Assembly: GCF_023721755.1 (NCBI RefSeq) | Contig: NZ_JAMDLH010000002.1 | Location: 857,630-921,629, forward strand | Length of the DNA: 64,000 nt | Reading direction: 5' to 3' | Source of the DNA: Pleomorphomonas sp. NRK KF1 | Lineage (GTDB): Bacteria > Pseudomonadota > Alphaproteobacteria > Rhizobiales > Pleomorphomonadaceae | Shown here: positions 19,009 through 29,224 of the stretch, one piece after another | Layout of the letters: every line of letters begins with the position of its first letter | Numbering within the stretch: position 1 is the stretch's first letter | Notes under the pieces: model-generated | The model's database searches: none | What the model was told of the DNA's origin: nothing | Seen by the model: only the letters and a program-made list of their open reading frames with translations | Translations under genes and position numbers: made by a program

Positions 19009-20039
19009 CCGCGGATACGATCTCCAAAATCCCCGATGGGTCGGAGAAAGCCTGGCTCAAGCGCCTGTCGAACTACCGCACGCCCCATATGGGCCGCAGC
19101 ATGTTCGAACTGGCCGTGACGGCCCTGCCTTTTGTCGGCCTGTGGCTGCTGACCTGGGCCGCTGTCCATTACGGCTACTGGTGGGGGCTGATCCTGATCG
19201 TTCCGGCGGCCGGCTTCCTTGTGCGTCTGTTCATGATCCAGCACGATTGCGGCCACGGCTCCTTCTTTGCCAGGCGGAGCATCGATGACTGGACGGGGCG
19301 CATCCTCGGCGTCCTCACGCTTACCCCTTATGATTACTGGCGAAGGGCCCATGCAACGCATCACGCCTCGGCCGGCAATCTCGACGAGCGTGGCGTCGGC
19401 GACATCACGACCTTTACCGTGAGCGAGTATTACGCGCGGTCCCGCTGGGGACGGATCGGATACCGCCTTTATCGGCATCCGATCGTGATGTTCGGCATTG
19501 GGCCCGCTTGGCTGTTCCTGATCCAGCAACGCCTGCCATTGGGCATGATGCGCTCCGGGGTTCTGCCTTGGGTGTCGACCATGGCGACCAACGCCGCGGT
19601 CATCATGGCCGCCTTGCTGGTGATCTGGGCGATCGGGCCCGTGTCCTTCTTCGTCGTTCACCTGCCGATCGTCTTGCTGGCCGGATCCATCGGTGTCTGG
19701 CTTTTCTACGTGCAGCATCAGTTCGAAGAAACGCACTGGTCGAAAGAGCCGGAGTGGCAGTTTCCAAAAGCCGCGCTGCACGGGGCCTCCCATTACGACC
19801 TGCCACCCGTGTTGCGCTGGATGACCGCCAATATCGGCATCCACCATGTGCATCACCTCTCGAGCAAGGTTCCCTATTATCGCCTACCGGAGGTTCTCCG
19901 AAACCATCCCGAACTTGCTGAAATCGGCAGGATCACGCTCCTGCAGAGCCTGAAATGCGTGAAGCTGGTCTTGTGGGACGAGCAGAGCCGAAAACTGATC
20001 TCGTTTCGCCAGGCCGCCGGTGTTCCAAGGGCTGCCTAG
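19005..20039 (+). CDS. Membrane fatty acid desaturase
   Basis: 344 aa with four to six membrane helices and the three histidine clusters of acyl-lipid desaturases: HDCGH (residues 80-84), HATHH (116-120) and HHVHH near residue 280, which bind the di-iron centre; QHQFEETHW is also typical. It would introduce a double bond into membrane acyl chains (delta-12/omega-6-like group). Translationally coupled to the upstream DUF4167 gene. Confidence 0.9.
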   Translation: MTADTISKIPDGSEKAWLKRLSNYRTPHMGRSMFELAVTALPFVGLWLLTWAAVHYGYWWGLILIVPAAGFLVRLFMIQHDCGHGSFFARRSIDDWTGRILGVLTLTPYDYWRRAHATHHASAGNLDERGVGDITTFTVSEYYARSRWGRIGYRLYRHPIVMFGIGPAWLFLIQQRLPLGMMRSGVLPWVSTMATNAAVIMAALLVIWAIGPVSFFVVHLPIVLLAGSIGVWLFYVQHQFEETHWSKEPEWQFPKAALHGASHYDLPPVLRWMTANIGIHHVHHLSSKVPYYRLPEVLRNHPELAEIGRITLLQSLKCVKLVLWDEQSRKLISFRQAAGVPRAA

Positions 20040-20222
20040 GGGATACGCCATGAGCCATTCTTGAGGGCGGGCATCCCAATCAAGCAGCGTGCGAGGCCAG
20101 CCGACACCGCGATTGCACTGCCGAAGGAGGTATCCGGATTGCTACTTTGAACTGCATTGGCATCCCTCTTGCTCTGAATGGGAGCATGACGTGTCCATGT
20201 GTTTCAAAGAAAGGCATTTCCA

Positions 20223-20585
20223 ATGCTTGATCGACGCAGAGAGCATCGGGGGCGTACCTATTTGGGAGGTCAGGTCGCCTTCAACAACCGCTGGTGTACC
20301 ATCGACTGCCTCGTCCGGAACATGTCGGAAAGCGGAGCGAAGCTCGATTTCTCCGATCCTGTGCAGGTTCCCAGCGAGTTGGATCTGCTTATCCCGCTGA
20401 AGGGACACAGTCGCCGGGTGAAGGTGGTCTGGCGGCAGGCAAAGTCGCTGGGCGTGTCGTTCGTTGAGAAAAAGGACACCGGCACGGTCGTTCCTATCGA
20501 AGTCGCACGCCAGGTACGGAAGCTGAAAGAGGAACGCGACATGCTGGCCCGACGGGTCAGGGAGCTGACCGAGCCGGTGATATGA
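20223..20585 (+). CDS. PilZ-domain protein
   Basis: 120 aa from ATG 20223. The N-terminal RRREHRGR matches the RxxxR c-di-GMP-binding motif, and MSESGAKLDF is the (D/N)xSxxG equivalent; a C-terminal helix (QVRKLKEERDMLARRVREL) looks like a short coiled coil. Likely a small c-di-GMP effector. The next gene overlaps its stop. Confidence 0.85.
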   Translation: MLDRRREHRGRTYLGGQVAFNNRWCTIDCLVRNMSESGAKLDFSDPVQVPSELDLLIPLKGHSRRVKVVWRQAKSLGVSFVEKKDTGTVVPIEVARQVRKLKEERDMLARRVRELTEPVI

Positions 20586-20764
20586 TCAGGTGGCTTCTGA
20601 CACTCGTCGTCAACCGACTCATTCTGATGGCGGTCTTCCTGTTCGCCCTGAACGCGTTCTCGCAAAACGCCAGTGGTCCGAATGGCGTTAACGCGCAAGA
20701 GCTTCTGCGGACGTTGTCCGGCTTGCCCGAAGCGCTGAAGACCCTTAGCAACTCATTCCGCTGA
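20582..20764 (+). CDS. Small single-helix membrane protein
   Basis: 60 aa; residues 4-25 form one transmembrane helix, the rest is polar. ATGA overlap with the PilZ gene supports it being real and co-translated. No family recognised. Confidence 0.55.
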   Translation: MIRWLLTLVVNRLILMAVFLFALNAFSQNASGPNGVNAQELLRTLSGLPEALKTLSNSFR

Positions 20765-20828
20765 TGGCGGCCTTCTCCGGCAAAACCGAGTGGGTCGCCG
20801 AATGGCCTCGAGGCGCTGCGAGCGGGAA

Positions 20829-21458
20829 CTACTCGTGGAAATGGCGGATCGCGTATTTCCGAAGGTCCCGGACGCTCAGCGGCAGATCCAACTTCTCACT
20901 GATACGGGCATAATAGGTCTCGACCGTTCGCACGCTGATGCCGAGCGTTGCCGCGATGCCGATGTTGCTTTCCCCCTGCCCCATCAAGGCCAGGACTTGC
21001 CGTTCGCGTTCGCTGAGCTCCTTACCTTGCGTTGCCCCGTCCGCTTCGCGCAGCGCACCGGCTGCCCGGGCGGACAGGTAGGTCTCGCCACGGCGAACCC
21101 GATCCACAGCTTCGAGAAGACAGGCAGGATCGTCGCGCTTGGTGACGTAGCCGAGAACTCCATATTGGAGCGAACGCCTGATCGTCCGCGCATCTTCGAA
21201 CATCGAGTAGACAATCACCCGAGCGCCGCGACCGGCAAGATCCGGGACGAGATCCAGGCCATCGCCACGCTCGAGCGAGAGGTCGATGACGGCGAGGTCG
21301 ATCTCGGTCTCGCGGGCAATCGCGCGTGCCTCCTCCATCGTCGAAGCTTGAAGAGGAGGTGGGAGCCCGCTCGATGCAAGAAGGGCTGCGAGCCCTTGCA
21401 GAACGGCGGGATGATCATCGACCAGCAGAACCGTGCAGGCAACGGATGCTTCCATCAC
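20829..21458 (-). CDS. LuxR/NarL-family response regulator
   Basis: 209 aa. Receiver domain with DD at 14-15 and phospho-acceptor Asp59 (VIDLSL), then a LuxR helix-turn-helix (LSERERQVLALMGQGESN, GISVRTVETYYARI). Its start overlaps the stop of the 7TMR-DISM kinase gene, so the pair forms one operon and phosphorelay. Target genes unknown. Confidence 0.92.
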   Translation of the reverse strand: MMEASVACTVLLVDDHPAVLQGLAALLASSGLPPPLQASTMEEARAIARETEIDLAVIDLSLERGDGLDLVPDLAGRGARVIVYSMFEDARTIRRSLQYGVLGYVTKRDDPACLLEAVDRVRRGETYLSARAAGALREADGATQGKELSERERQVLALMGQGESNIGIAATLGISVRTVETYYARISEKLDLPLSVRDLRKYAIRHFHE

Positions 21459-23467
21459 GGCACTCCCTGTGAACCGGTGGCATCATGGCACTGGGCGCAA
21501 CATCTGACGACCGTTCCGCCGCCAGGCGCATCGTCAATCGAAAACTCCGCTCCGATGGCACTGGCCCGATGACGCATGATCCGAAGTCCAAGGCCGCCAG
21601 GCCCGGCGGGGGCCACCTCAGGCGGTCGGCCCGCACCATTGTCCCTGACCTCAAGCCTGGTCGCACCGTTCTTGCAGGCCAGTGAAACGTCGATGCGCGT
21701 CGCGCCGGCATGCCGCACCGCATTGGCAAGCGCTTCCTGGGCAATCCGCTGCAAAACACCGAGGTTCTCGCCTGCACAACTCGCGCAGGGCCAGTTCTGG
21801 CTGAGGTTGATCTCTATGCCGCTCGCCCGCCTCGCGCTTTCCACCAGTTCGCCGATTGTCGGACCGGTGAGAGCGGCGTCGTGCTCGACCGGCCACATCC
21901 CTCGCGACAGGGCATAGGCATCCTCGGCTGCGGCTGACAGAACCCGCCCGAGCTCGACCATTTGCGGAGAGTCCTTCACGGAGGAAAGACCGGACAACAT
22001 GGAATACCTAAGGCGCGCCGCCGTGAGCTGCTGACAAAGGCCGTCATGGATCTGGTAGCTGACGCGGCGACGCTCTTCCTCGCTGACCCTGACGACTTCC
22101 GCTTCGAGTTCGCGACGCCGGCTCATTTCCGCCTTGAGCGCATGGAGATTGCGGTGAAGGTCTACGGACAGCCGCTCGACCGTCTGAAAGCTGTGCGCAT
22201 ATCGCAGAGCCAATGCCGACGACTGAAAGAGGACGAGCGCGAACAGCCCATGGAGGATCATGTACTCGCCTTCGACAGCGTCGACATGAACGAGTACGTC
22301 GTGGATGCTGGCGGTTGCCAGCAAGACCGCGCCGGAGAACAGCAAGATCGCACCCGGTCGCCGCTTGATGACGCAGACGGACAACCGGGCAAGGAAGTAG
22401 GCCGTGAACAGCAAGCCGGCCAGCATCAGCAGCACGATCAGCCAGGACCGCCAAACCGGCGGCAGCGCGAGTTCGGCCAGCAGGAACACGACGGCACGCA
22501 GATCGGAAACGACTTGCAGGCGTCGGGATATGTCGGATGGGAAAAGGCACCGATAGAAGCGATAGATGATCGCGCCTGAAACGGCATAGCAGACAAGGGC
22601 AAGCTCATCGAGAGTGGCGGGATTGATCCACCCGGGTACGACGGCGCGCGAAAGCCAATAGGTCGAGTTCGAGTTGGCCGCATATCCGAAAATCAGAAGG
22701 CAGTACGTTCCGAAGTAAAGGAAGGAAATCTCCCCGGGTCGCAGGAAATGGATCAGCAGGTGATACGTGCCCGCGACAAGCAGAACGCCGCAGAAGAAGG
22801 CAGAGAAGATCCATACCCGGTCACGCGCAGTCTGAAGGATGCCCGCCTTGGCAAGCAGGATGGGATCGCCAACGCCTCCTTCTCGAAATCCATGGTTGGA
22901 CATCTGAAGAACGAGGTCCACCGGCTGCCCGGTCGTCTCGACGGGAGCAAGGACGAGCGACCGGTCGGGCTGCTCCGTCGCAGCATCCAGTCCAGGCTTG
23001 CCACTTTCGGCAACAAGCATCCCGTTGGCCCACAGCCGATAGGCAAGGCGCAGATCGAACAGGCGAAGCGTCAGCGTTCGCTTGCCCGCGGGAGGGTCAA
23101 GGCGGAGGCGAAACGTGGCCGCTCCCGTTCCGCCCGCGACATCATCGCCGAAACGATGCCCACGCCAGGCCCCCGGGAATCGGAGTGTCCCGTTCGGCTT
23201 CGGCGCGTCCGGACCCAGAAGCTCCTCAGGCGTGAGCAGATGCCCCCAGTAAACCTGCCACGGGCCACTTACGACAAAGATCGCGCCATGATCGAAGAGC
23301 TCTTCCGGAATGGTCGCCACTCCGCCCTTGGCATCGAGTTCGGCGACGGTCCGATTGTCGGTTGCGCTGAATATCAGCCAAAGGATGGCACAGAAGAGGA
23401 GGACAACGCATGCAAGTGCAATCTCGAGTCGCCTTTCCCCTTGCACCAGGTTCGCCCCGTCTTTCAT
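21455..23467 (-). CDS. 7TMR-DISM sensor histidine kinase (NarL-type partner)
   Basis: 670 aa: an N-terminal helix, an extracytoplasmic 7TMR-DISMED2-like beta domain (about 50-205), seven consecutive membrane helices (about 215-415), a coiled coil, a HisKA_3 dimerisation box ([19 protein letters not shown], phospho-His in QIHDG) and an HATPase_c domain ([26 protein letters not shown]). DISM domains bind small ligands, often carbohydrates. Partner of the LuxR-type regulator encoded downstream. Confidence 0.92.
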
Positions 23468-23718
23468 GCCGCCCGCCTCGTCACCGTCGCCAAGCCATAG
23501 GACGCAGGTTGCCGGCCAACAAGAGCCGAGCGGCAGAATAGCTTAAATATTTCATCGTGTTGTCCGCCAACTCCCGGACAGACAACGGCGCATCCATCGG
23601 TCTAGGTGTCGTCCGCGACGCGTCGATGGAATTGCCACCATCGAGAGGGCGCTGGCTTGGGTGGCCTCATGAAAGGCTTCGAAGGTTCTGGCCAGTGCTG
23701 TCCAAACTGGAGAAGAAT

Positions 23719-24000
23719 ATGAAGACCATCATGATCACGGCCGTCTCGCTGGCCTGTCTGGCGACCCTTCCGACCATCGCTTATGCCGGGCAGAAAGTGG
23801 ACATGGCCGAGCTCACCTGCAAGGAGTTCATGGCCGATCCCGACGGCATCATGCCGACCATTTTCTGGATCGACGGCTATCTCAGCAACGCTTCCGGCAA
23901 CACCGTCATCGATCCGGACCAGATGGGCCAGAACGTCCAGGACGTGGCCAAGGAATGCAACGGCAACCCCGACCAGAAGATTCTCGACCTCTTCAACTGA
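23719..24000 (+). CDS. HdeA-family periplasmic protein
   Basis: 93 aa from ATG 23719: a 22-residue signal peptide ending AYA, then a HdeA-like helical core with two cysteines (LTCKEFM and AKECNGN) that form the family's disulfide. HdeA proteins are acid-activated periplasmic chaperones. The frame is open to 23557 but the signal peptide sets the start. Confidence 0.82.
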   Translation: MKTIMITAVSLACLATLPTIAYAGQKVDMAELTCKEFMADPDGIMPTIFWIDGYLSNASGNTVIDPDQMGQNVQDVAKECNGNPDQKILDLFN

Positions 24001-24068
24001 GCCGAAGACTCTGAGCGAGACGGCTGCCTCGACGGGGCGCCGTCTCCTTTTGCCGGAAAGGGCTGGAT

Positions 24069-24398
24069 GTGGCCATTCGCTCTCTTACGATACTACTGCC
24101 GGTCGCCCTGTCGCTTGTTGCTGGAAGCGCCGCGGCGGCAGACAGACATGTCACCATCATCAACTCGACATCGACGACCATGAAGATGTTCTTCGCATCC
24201 AATGTCGACACGAAGAAATGGGAGGAGGACATCCTGGGCGACGAGGTCGTTCTGCCCGGCGACTCCATCGATATCGACATCGACGATGGAACGGGACACT
24301 GCGAATACGACTTTCGAGCTTTGTTCAACGATGGCGTTGAGAGCATCAAGCACAGCGTGAATGTGTGCAAGGTCGGCAACTTCTATTTCAACGACTGA
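24069..24398 (+). CDS. Small secreted protein of unknown function
   Basis: 109 aa from GTG 24069; signal peptide (LPVALSLVAGSAAAAD), then a small beta-rich domain (HVTIINSTSTTMKMFFASN, acidic DIDIDDGTGHCEYDF) with two cysteines. Short proteins of this pattern are scattered in alphaproteobacteria without known role. Follows the HdeA-like gene by about 70 bp, probably same transcript. Confidence 0.65.
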   Translation: MAIRSLTILLPVALSLVAGSAAAADRHVTIINSTSTTMKMFFASNVDTKKWEEDILGDEVVLPGDSIDIDIDDGTGHCEYDFRALFNDGVESIKHSVNVCKVGNFYFND

Positions 24399-25026
24399 GC
24401 CCTTGGCTCGCAATCGCGGATCGAAAGGCATCAACGCGACGCGCGCCTGGAACGAGATGTCCGCCGTTCGCTCGCTCGTTGCAGTCGAGCCATTGTCGTC
24501 CGCCGCCTCCTGGAGGCGGCTCGAACCTCGGCATCTGGCGGCTCCAGCCCGACGCCGACTTCGGCTCGCAGCATCGGCAATTGATGCCGGCCGGGCCCGC
24601 CTCGTCGTCCCCCGACGAGATCCTCTCCTTCCTGAACGCAGCCGCGAAGGGGCCGAAGCGCCTGGCTCGGCCCGGACCGTCCTGCCCATCATTGGCGTGG
24701 GCTGGCCGGCACTCGTTTGAGCAACCGGCCCGCCCCCCCGAAGCGGCACGGTTGGACATCACCTCCCTGCACCATCAAAGATCCTGCTTTCATAGAATTA
24801 CGCTTTTTAGGCGAACCCTAAGTTCACTCTTTTCCATCATCGTCATTATGTGTTTGTCTGGATCGAAGTTATGACCATTCCCTCGGCCGGGGGACCTCGA
24901 AAACCGGACCACCAACGCCGAGCCAGAAGCGCGTCGCGGCCTGCCTCCCCCGTTTGATCGGTTCCACTGGAGAAGCACGAGTTTGTCGAGATGAAGTCAC
25001 GTCGTATCGGATAGGACCCAGACGCG
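24399..25026. other. Intergenic region, no supported gene
   Basis: About 630 bp. Several overlapping frames occur on both strands, as expected at this G+C content, but none has a domain, signal peptide or ribosome site. The A+T-rich patch at 24770-24870 may be the promoter of the HD-GYP gene. Confidence 0.4.
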
Positions 25027-26115
25027 ATGCGCGCGTTGATCATTGATGACAGCAAATCGGTCTTGATGTGGATGGGCGCGGCATTGACCGAGGTGCCAGA
25101 CCTGATCCTCGATCTGTGCGACCGGCCGGAAGATGCGTTGACCCTCGCCTCGACGCGGCAATACGATCTTGTGGTCGTCGACTATCTGATGCCGAACCTC
25201 ACTGGCATCGACGTGACCGAAGCCCTTCGCCTTCGTCCGGACTATCACGCCATTCCCATTGTCATGATCACCGCCGAACGGGATAGCGAAATCAGGCTCA
25301 AGGCGCTGCTTGCCGGCGTCAACGACTTCCTCAACAAGCCCTTCGACCCGATCGAGCTGCGGGCCCGGATCACCAACCTGATGTCGCTGCGGCGCACCCA
25401 GGTGGAGCTGGCCACCCAGGCCCACCGGCTGGAAGAAGCGGTGAGCCAGGCCACCGCCGATCTGGTTTTGCGCGAGGAAGAAATGATCTGGCGGCTGGCG
25501 CGGGCCATCGAGATGCGCGACGGCGGCACCGGCGCCCATATTTCACGCGTGGCGGCAATCAGCAGGCTGATAGCGGAGGGGCTGTCGCTCGATCCGCACT
25601 TCTGTCGGATGATCTACCTCGCGGCGCCGCTGCACGACATCGGCAAGATCGGCGTCCCCGACGCGATCCTGAACAAACCGGGCCGGCTCACCGCCGAAGA
25701 GATGACCTCGGTCCGCGAGCACGTCAACTACGGCGCAAGAATGCTGGAAAACGGCACCTCCGACCTCATACGGGTGGCGGCGGCAATCGTCGGCGGGCAT
25801 CACGAGAAATGGGACGGCAGCGGATACCCGCGTGGTTTGTCGGGCCGAGCCATTCCCATCGAGGCGCGCATCACCGCCGTCGCCGACGTGTTCGACGCCC
25901 TGAGTTCGGCAAGACCCTACAAGGAAGCCTGGAGCCCGGAGCGGGCGTATGACGAGATCGTCCGAGGTTCGGGAAGTCATTTCGATCCGGAATGCGTGCG
26001 CGTGTTCCGCGAGAAATGGCAGGATATCGAGGAAGTGGCACGCACCCTCCGCGACGAGGAGGAAGGACCGGCGGCTTGGGCCAAAGAGAGCGAGGCTCCC
26101 ATCGCCGGCGGATAG
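25027..26115 (+). CDS. HD-GYP response regulator (c-di-GMP phosphodiesterase)
   Basis: 362 aa: a receiver domain (residues 1-120; Asp in VVVDYLMPN), a linker coiled coil, and a complete HD-GYP domain with the HDIGKIG metal motif and HHEKWDGSGYPRGL. RpfG-type proteins hydrolyse c-di-GMP to GMP. It is upstream of, and in line with, the chemosensory operon, separated by about 400 bp, so it may be an output of that system. Confidence 0.92.
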   Translation: MRALIIDDSKSVLMWMGAALTEVPDLILDLCDRPEDALTLASTRQYDLVVVDYLMPNLTGIDVTEALRLRPDYHAIPIVMITAERDSEIRLKALLAGVNDFLNKPFDPIELRARITNLMSLRRTQVELATQAHRLEEAVSQATADLVLREEEMIWRLARAIEMRDGGTGAHISRVAAISRLIAEGLSLDPHFCRMIYLAAPLHDIGKIGVPDAILNKPGRLTAEEMTSVREHVNYGARMLENGTSDLIRVAAAIVGGHHEKWDGSGYPRGLSGRAIPIEARITAVADVFDALSSARPYKEAWSPERAYDEIVRGSGSHFDPECVRVFREKWQDIEEVARTLRDEEEGPAAWAKESEAPIAGG

Positions 26116-26514
26116 GTTCTTCGGAGAGCGGGTCGGAAAGGCACCCGTCAGATGCGTCGCCCGCTCAGGCCCGGAGCGAGAAATAGCGCCGCCGTCCATC
26201 GGGTTAAATACTTACGTATTTGTACTTAAAATAACAGCTTTCCTCGGAAAATCTGCGGTGGGGGCCAACAACTCTCACGAGTCGGGATTCCAATGAGGCG
26301 CGGATTCTAGTGAGTGTTGCGCGCGATTCCGGCAATTTGACGCAAGTCCAGTACTCGCAGAACGAGTCTCGTGACTCTTGAGTATTAACATCTCAGCCCG
26401 CTCTTTACTGAATTTATTTCATGCCTTTTGAATCAATTTTACACTGTAAAAATGCAGTTTATGGAAATTTAGCATTTGTCTTACAGAACTTCATGGCCAG
26501 CAGGAGCTGCTTCC
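26116..26514 (+). promoter_or_regulatory. Promoter region of the chemosensory operon
   Basis: About 400 bp, markedly A+T-rich between 26200 and 26480. Two palindromes stand out: AAATAC-TTAC-GTATTT at 26206-26221 and TTTTACA-C-TGTAAAA at 26437-26451. The first lies soon after the HD-GYP stop, the second about 65 bp before the STAS gene start, a good operator position. Confidence 0.5.
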
Positions 26515-26832
26515 ATGGAGAACTCAATCGTCATTCGGATGCACTCAAATCTATGTGTTTCTGACATCAAGACGTCTTACTCTACCTTGGTCGAAGCGAT
26601 GGATAAGTTTCCGAGTATTCGCCTCGCCATCCCGACCGACGCAATCGTCGATCTCAGCTTTCTGCAGCTCATCGAAGCCGCCAGGCAACGAGCTGCCGAA
26701 CAGGGCAAATCCCTGTCTCTTCTTGAACCGGCCAACGGCGAGCTTCGGCGCGCGCTGGACCGAAGCGGCCTCATGACGGCCGCGACAGTTGCCGATCGTT
26801 CATTCTGGCTCCACGAGGAGACCGCCCAGTGA
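26515..26832 (+). CDS. STAS-domain protein
   Basis: 105 aa from ATG 26515, preceded by CAGGAGCTG. The sequence (IRLAIPTDAIVDLSFLQLIEAARQRAAEQG) follows the STAS/anti-anti-sigma fold; the usual phospho-Ser position reads AIVDLSFLQLI, so Ser is kept. First gene of the chemosensory operon; its stop overlaps the cheY start. It resembles the STAS proteins of CheA-containing operons, thought to modulate the kinase or a downstream partner. Confidence 0.8.
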   Translation: MENSIVIRMHSNLCVSDIKTSYSTLVEAMDKFPSIRLAIPTDAIVDLSFLQLIEAARQRAAEQGKSLSLLEPANGELRRALDRSGLMTAATVADRSFWLHEETAQ

Positions 26833-27197
26833 CCGCGAGTATTCTGACCGTCGACGACTCGGTTTCGGTGCGCATGACGACGCGTATCGCTCTGACCGGC
26901 GCCGGCTACAAGGTGACGGAGGCCGTCGACGGCCTCGACGGCCTCAACAAGGCCAAGGCGACCCGCTTCGATCTCGTCATCACCGATCTCAACATGCCGA
27001 ACATGGACGGCTTGCGCATGATCGAGGAAGTTCGGCGCCTGCCGAACCAGATCGGCGTCCCGATCCTGTTCCTGACCACCGAATCCGATGCCGCCCTCAA
27101 GGGGCGCGCCAAGGCCGCCGGCGCCACAGGCTGGCTGACCAAGCCCTTTGAGTCCGACCAGCTGGTCCGCCTCGTACAGAAGGTGCTGGCCAAATGA
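26829..27197 (+). CDS. cheY: Chemotaxis response regulator CheY
   Basis: 122 aa, GTG start overlapping the STAS gene. Single receiver domain: DD at 7-8, phospho-acceptor Asp in VITDLNMPNMDG (about residue 53), Thr in FLTTESD and Lys in WLTKPF. Receives phosphate from the adjacent CheA. Confidence 0.92.
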   Translation: MTASILTVDDSVSVRMTTRIALTGAGYKVTEAVDGLDGLNKAKATRFDLVITDLNMPNMDGLRMIEEVRRLPNQIGVPILFLTTESDAALKGRAKAAGATGWLTKPFESDQLVRLVQKVLAK

Positions 27198-29224
27198 GCA
27201 CTCCCGACCCAGCAGACATCTTCCGCATCGAAGCGGCCGAACTGCTCGAGCAGATGGAACAAGGGCTGCTCGACCTCGAACATCGCCTTGATGACCGCAC
27301 GTTGGTCGACGCCGTGTTTCGTGCCCTTCACACCCTCAAGGGGTCGGGCGCCATGTTCGGCTTCGATCGTCTCGCCGCGTTCACCCATCATTGTGAAACC
27401 GCTTTCGACCGGGTTCGCAAAGGAGTGGCCGACGCGACGCCGGACCTTGTTTCCGCGGTGCTCGATGCCCGCGACCATATGCGCGCCCTCGTGGAGGATC
27501 CCAGCGGCGATCATGCCGACGAGGAGCGCTATCTCCTTGAACGCCTCCAGGCAGCCGTTTCGGGGGCGCCGACTTCCCCGGTCGCGACAATCATCGAGGC
27601 TCCCAAGCCCGCAATTCCCGATGCGCCGACGACCTGGCACATTCGGTTCGGTCTGCCGGAGAACACCTTCGTCAACGGCACCAATCCCCTGAGCTTCCTC
27701 GACGAACTGAGGGACATGGGCGAATGCCGTGTCGTGCTCGACAGATCGGCCTTGCCGCCCCTGGAAAAGCTCGATCCGACGGCTCTCTACTTCACCTGGG
27801 ACGTGACGCTGACCACCAGCAAGAGCCGCGCCGACATCGAGGACGTGTTCCTGTTCGTCATGGACGACATGACTCTGACGATCGAAGAGGTAACCGACGG
27901 CGAATCCGTCGTCTCGGTGCCCCCGCCCGTCGCCGGACCGGACGCGGCGCCGGCCGCGCCCCCCGTGAGCGAAGCGCCGACGGAGCGTCAGGCAGCGGAC
28001 GCATCGAGCCGTCCGGTCGCCGAAGTCGCGGATCCCAAGCTGAGACGCAAGGTGGAGAGCGTTCGCGTTCCTGCCGAGCGTCTTGACGAACTGATGGATC
28101 GCGTCGGCGAACTGGTGATCGTCCAGTCCCGCTTGCAGCAGATCGCAGCCAGCGGCGCCGACATCGCCCTCCGGACCGTCAGCGAAGAAATGGAACGCCT
28201 CTGCAGCGAGCTGCGCGTCACGATGATGGTGCTGCGCATGGTGCCGGTCGCCACTCTGTTCGACCGCTATCGTCGCCTCGTGCACGATCTTCAGCGCGAT
28301 ACGGGCAAGAAGATCGAGCTGTCGACCGACGGCGAGAGCACCGAGATGGACAAGACCGTGATCGAGCGTCTGGCCGATCCGCTGGTCCATCTGGTGCGCA
28401 ACTCCGCCGATCACGGCCTTGAACCAACCGAAGAGCGCATCGCAGCCGGCAAGTCGGAAACGGGCAGCATCCGCCTGTCGGCCCGCCAGACCGGCGGCGA
28501 AGTGATCATTTCGGTCACCGACGACGGCCGCGGCATCGACAGGGCCAGGGTTCGCGCCAAGGCGGAAACTGCGGGCCTGATCCAGCCGGGAGCGACGATT
28601 CCCGACCAGGAACTGCTTCAGCTGATTTTCCAGCCGGGCTTCTCGACGGCCTCGTCGGTCACCAACCTGTCCGGACGCGGCGTCGGCATGGACGTCGTCA
28701 AGAAGGCCATCGAGTCGCTGCACGGCTCGATCGACATCGCCAGCCGTCCCGGCGAGGGCTCCACGGTTTCGCTTCGCATACCGCTGACGCTGGCCATCAT
28801 CGACGGCCTGCTCGTTAGGGTGGGCGAAGGTCATTATGTGATCCCTCTGCCCGCCGTCGAAGAATGCATCGAGATCAGCCAGGAGGAAGACCTGCGCTCG
28901 CGCGGTCGCGCCTTCCTGTCGCTTCGCGATGCCTTGGTGCCGTTCATCCGCCTTCGCGAGCTGTTCGCCACCGGGACCAAGCCGGATCTCTATCAGAAGA
29001 TGGTCGTGGTCTCGACCGGCGAGGAACGCGTCGGCCTGATCGTCGACCAGATCATCGGCCACCACCAGACCGTCATCAAGTCGATGTCGAAGCTGCATGA
29101 CGACGTGACCACCTTCTCGGGGGCCACGATCCTCGGCGACGGCTCGGTCGCTCTCATCCTTGACGTGGCCAATCTGGTCTCGCTCGGCCAGGAGCAGGAG
29201 GCGCGGCTGCGCGCAATCGCATGA
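27194..29224 (+). CDS. cheA: Chemotaxis histidine kinase CheA
   Basis: 676 aa. HPt domain (residues 1-105, phospho-His46 in RALHTLKGSG), a middle domain (about 140-240) of the type seen in alphaproteobacterial CheA proteins instead of the enteric P2, a dimerisation domain starting near residue 290 (SVRVPAERLDELMDRVGELVI), an HATPase_c domain (HLVRNSADHGLE, DDGRGID, GRGVGMDVV) and a C-terminal CheW-like domain (about 535-670). Start overlaps cheY, stop overlaps cheW1. Confidence 0.94.
   Translation: MSTPDPADIFRIEAAELLEQMEQGLLDLEHRLDDRTLVDAVFRALHTLKGSGAMFGFDRLAAFTHHCETAFDRVRKGVADATPDLVSAVLDARDHMRALVEDPSGDHADEERYLLERLQAAVSGAPTSPVATIIEAPKPAIPDAPTTWHIRFGLPENTFVNGTNPLSFLDELRDMGECRVVLDRSALPPLEKLDPTALYFTWDVTLTTSKSRADIEDVFLFVMDDMTLTIEEVTDGESVVSVPPPVAGPDAAPAAPPVSEAPTERQAADASSRPVAEVADPKLRRKVESVRVPAERLDELMDRVGELVIVQSRLQQIAASGADIALRTVSEEMERLCSELRVTMMVLRMVPVATLFDRYRRLVHDLQRDTGKKIELSTDGESTEMDKTVIERLADPLVHLVRNSADHGLEPTEERIAAGKSETGSIRLSARQTGGEVIISVTDDGRGIDRARVRAKAETAGLIQPGATIPDQELLQLIFQPGFSTASSVTNLSGRGVGMDVVKKAIESLHGSIDIASRPGEGSTVSLRIPLTLAIIDGLLVRVGEGHYVIPLPAVEECIEISQEEDLRSRGRAFLSLRDALVPFIRLRELFATGTKPDLYQKMVVVSTGEERVGLIVDQIIGHHQTVIKSMSKLHDDVTTFSGATILGDGSVALILDVANLVSLGQEQEARLRAIA

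Noticed and set aside
26906..29098. 730-codon minus-strand frame opposite cheY/cheA
   Set aside because: Shadow of CheA; His/Asp/Gly-rich antisense composition and no domain.
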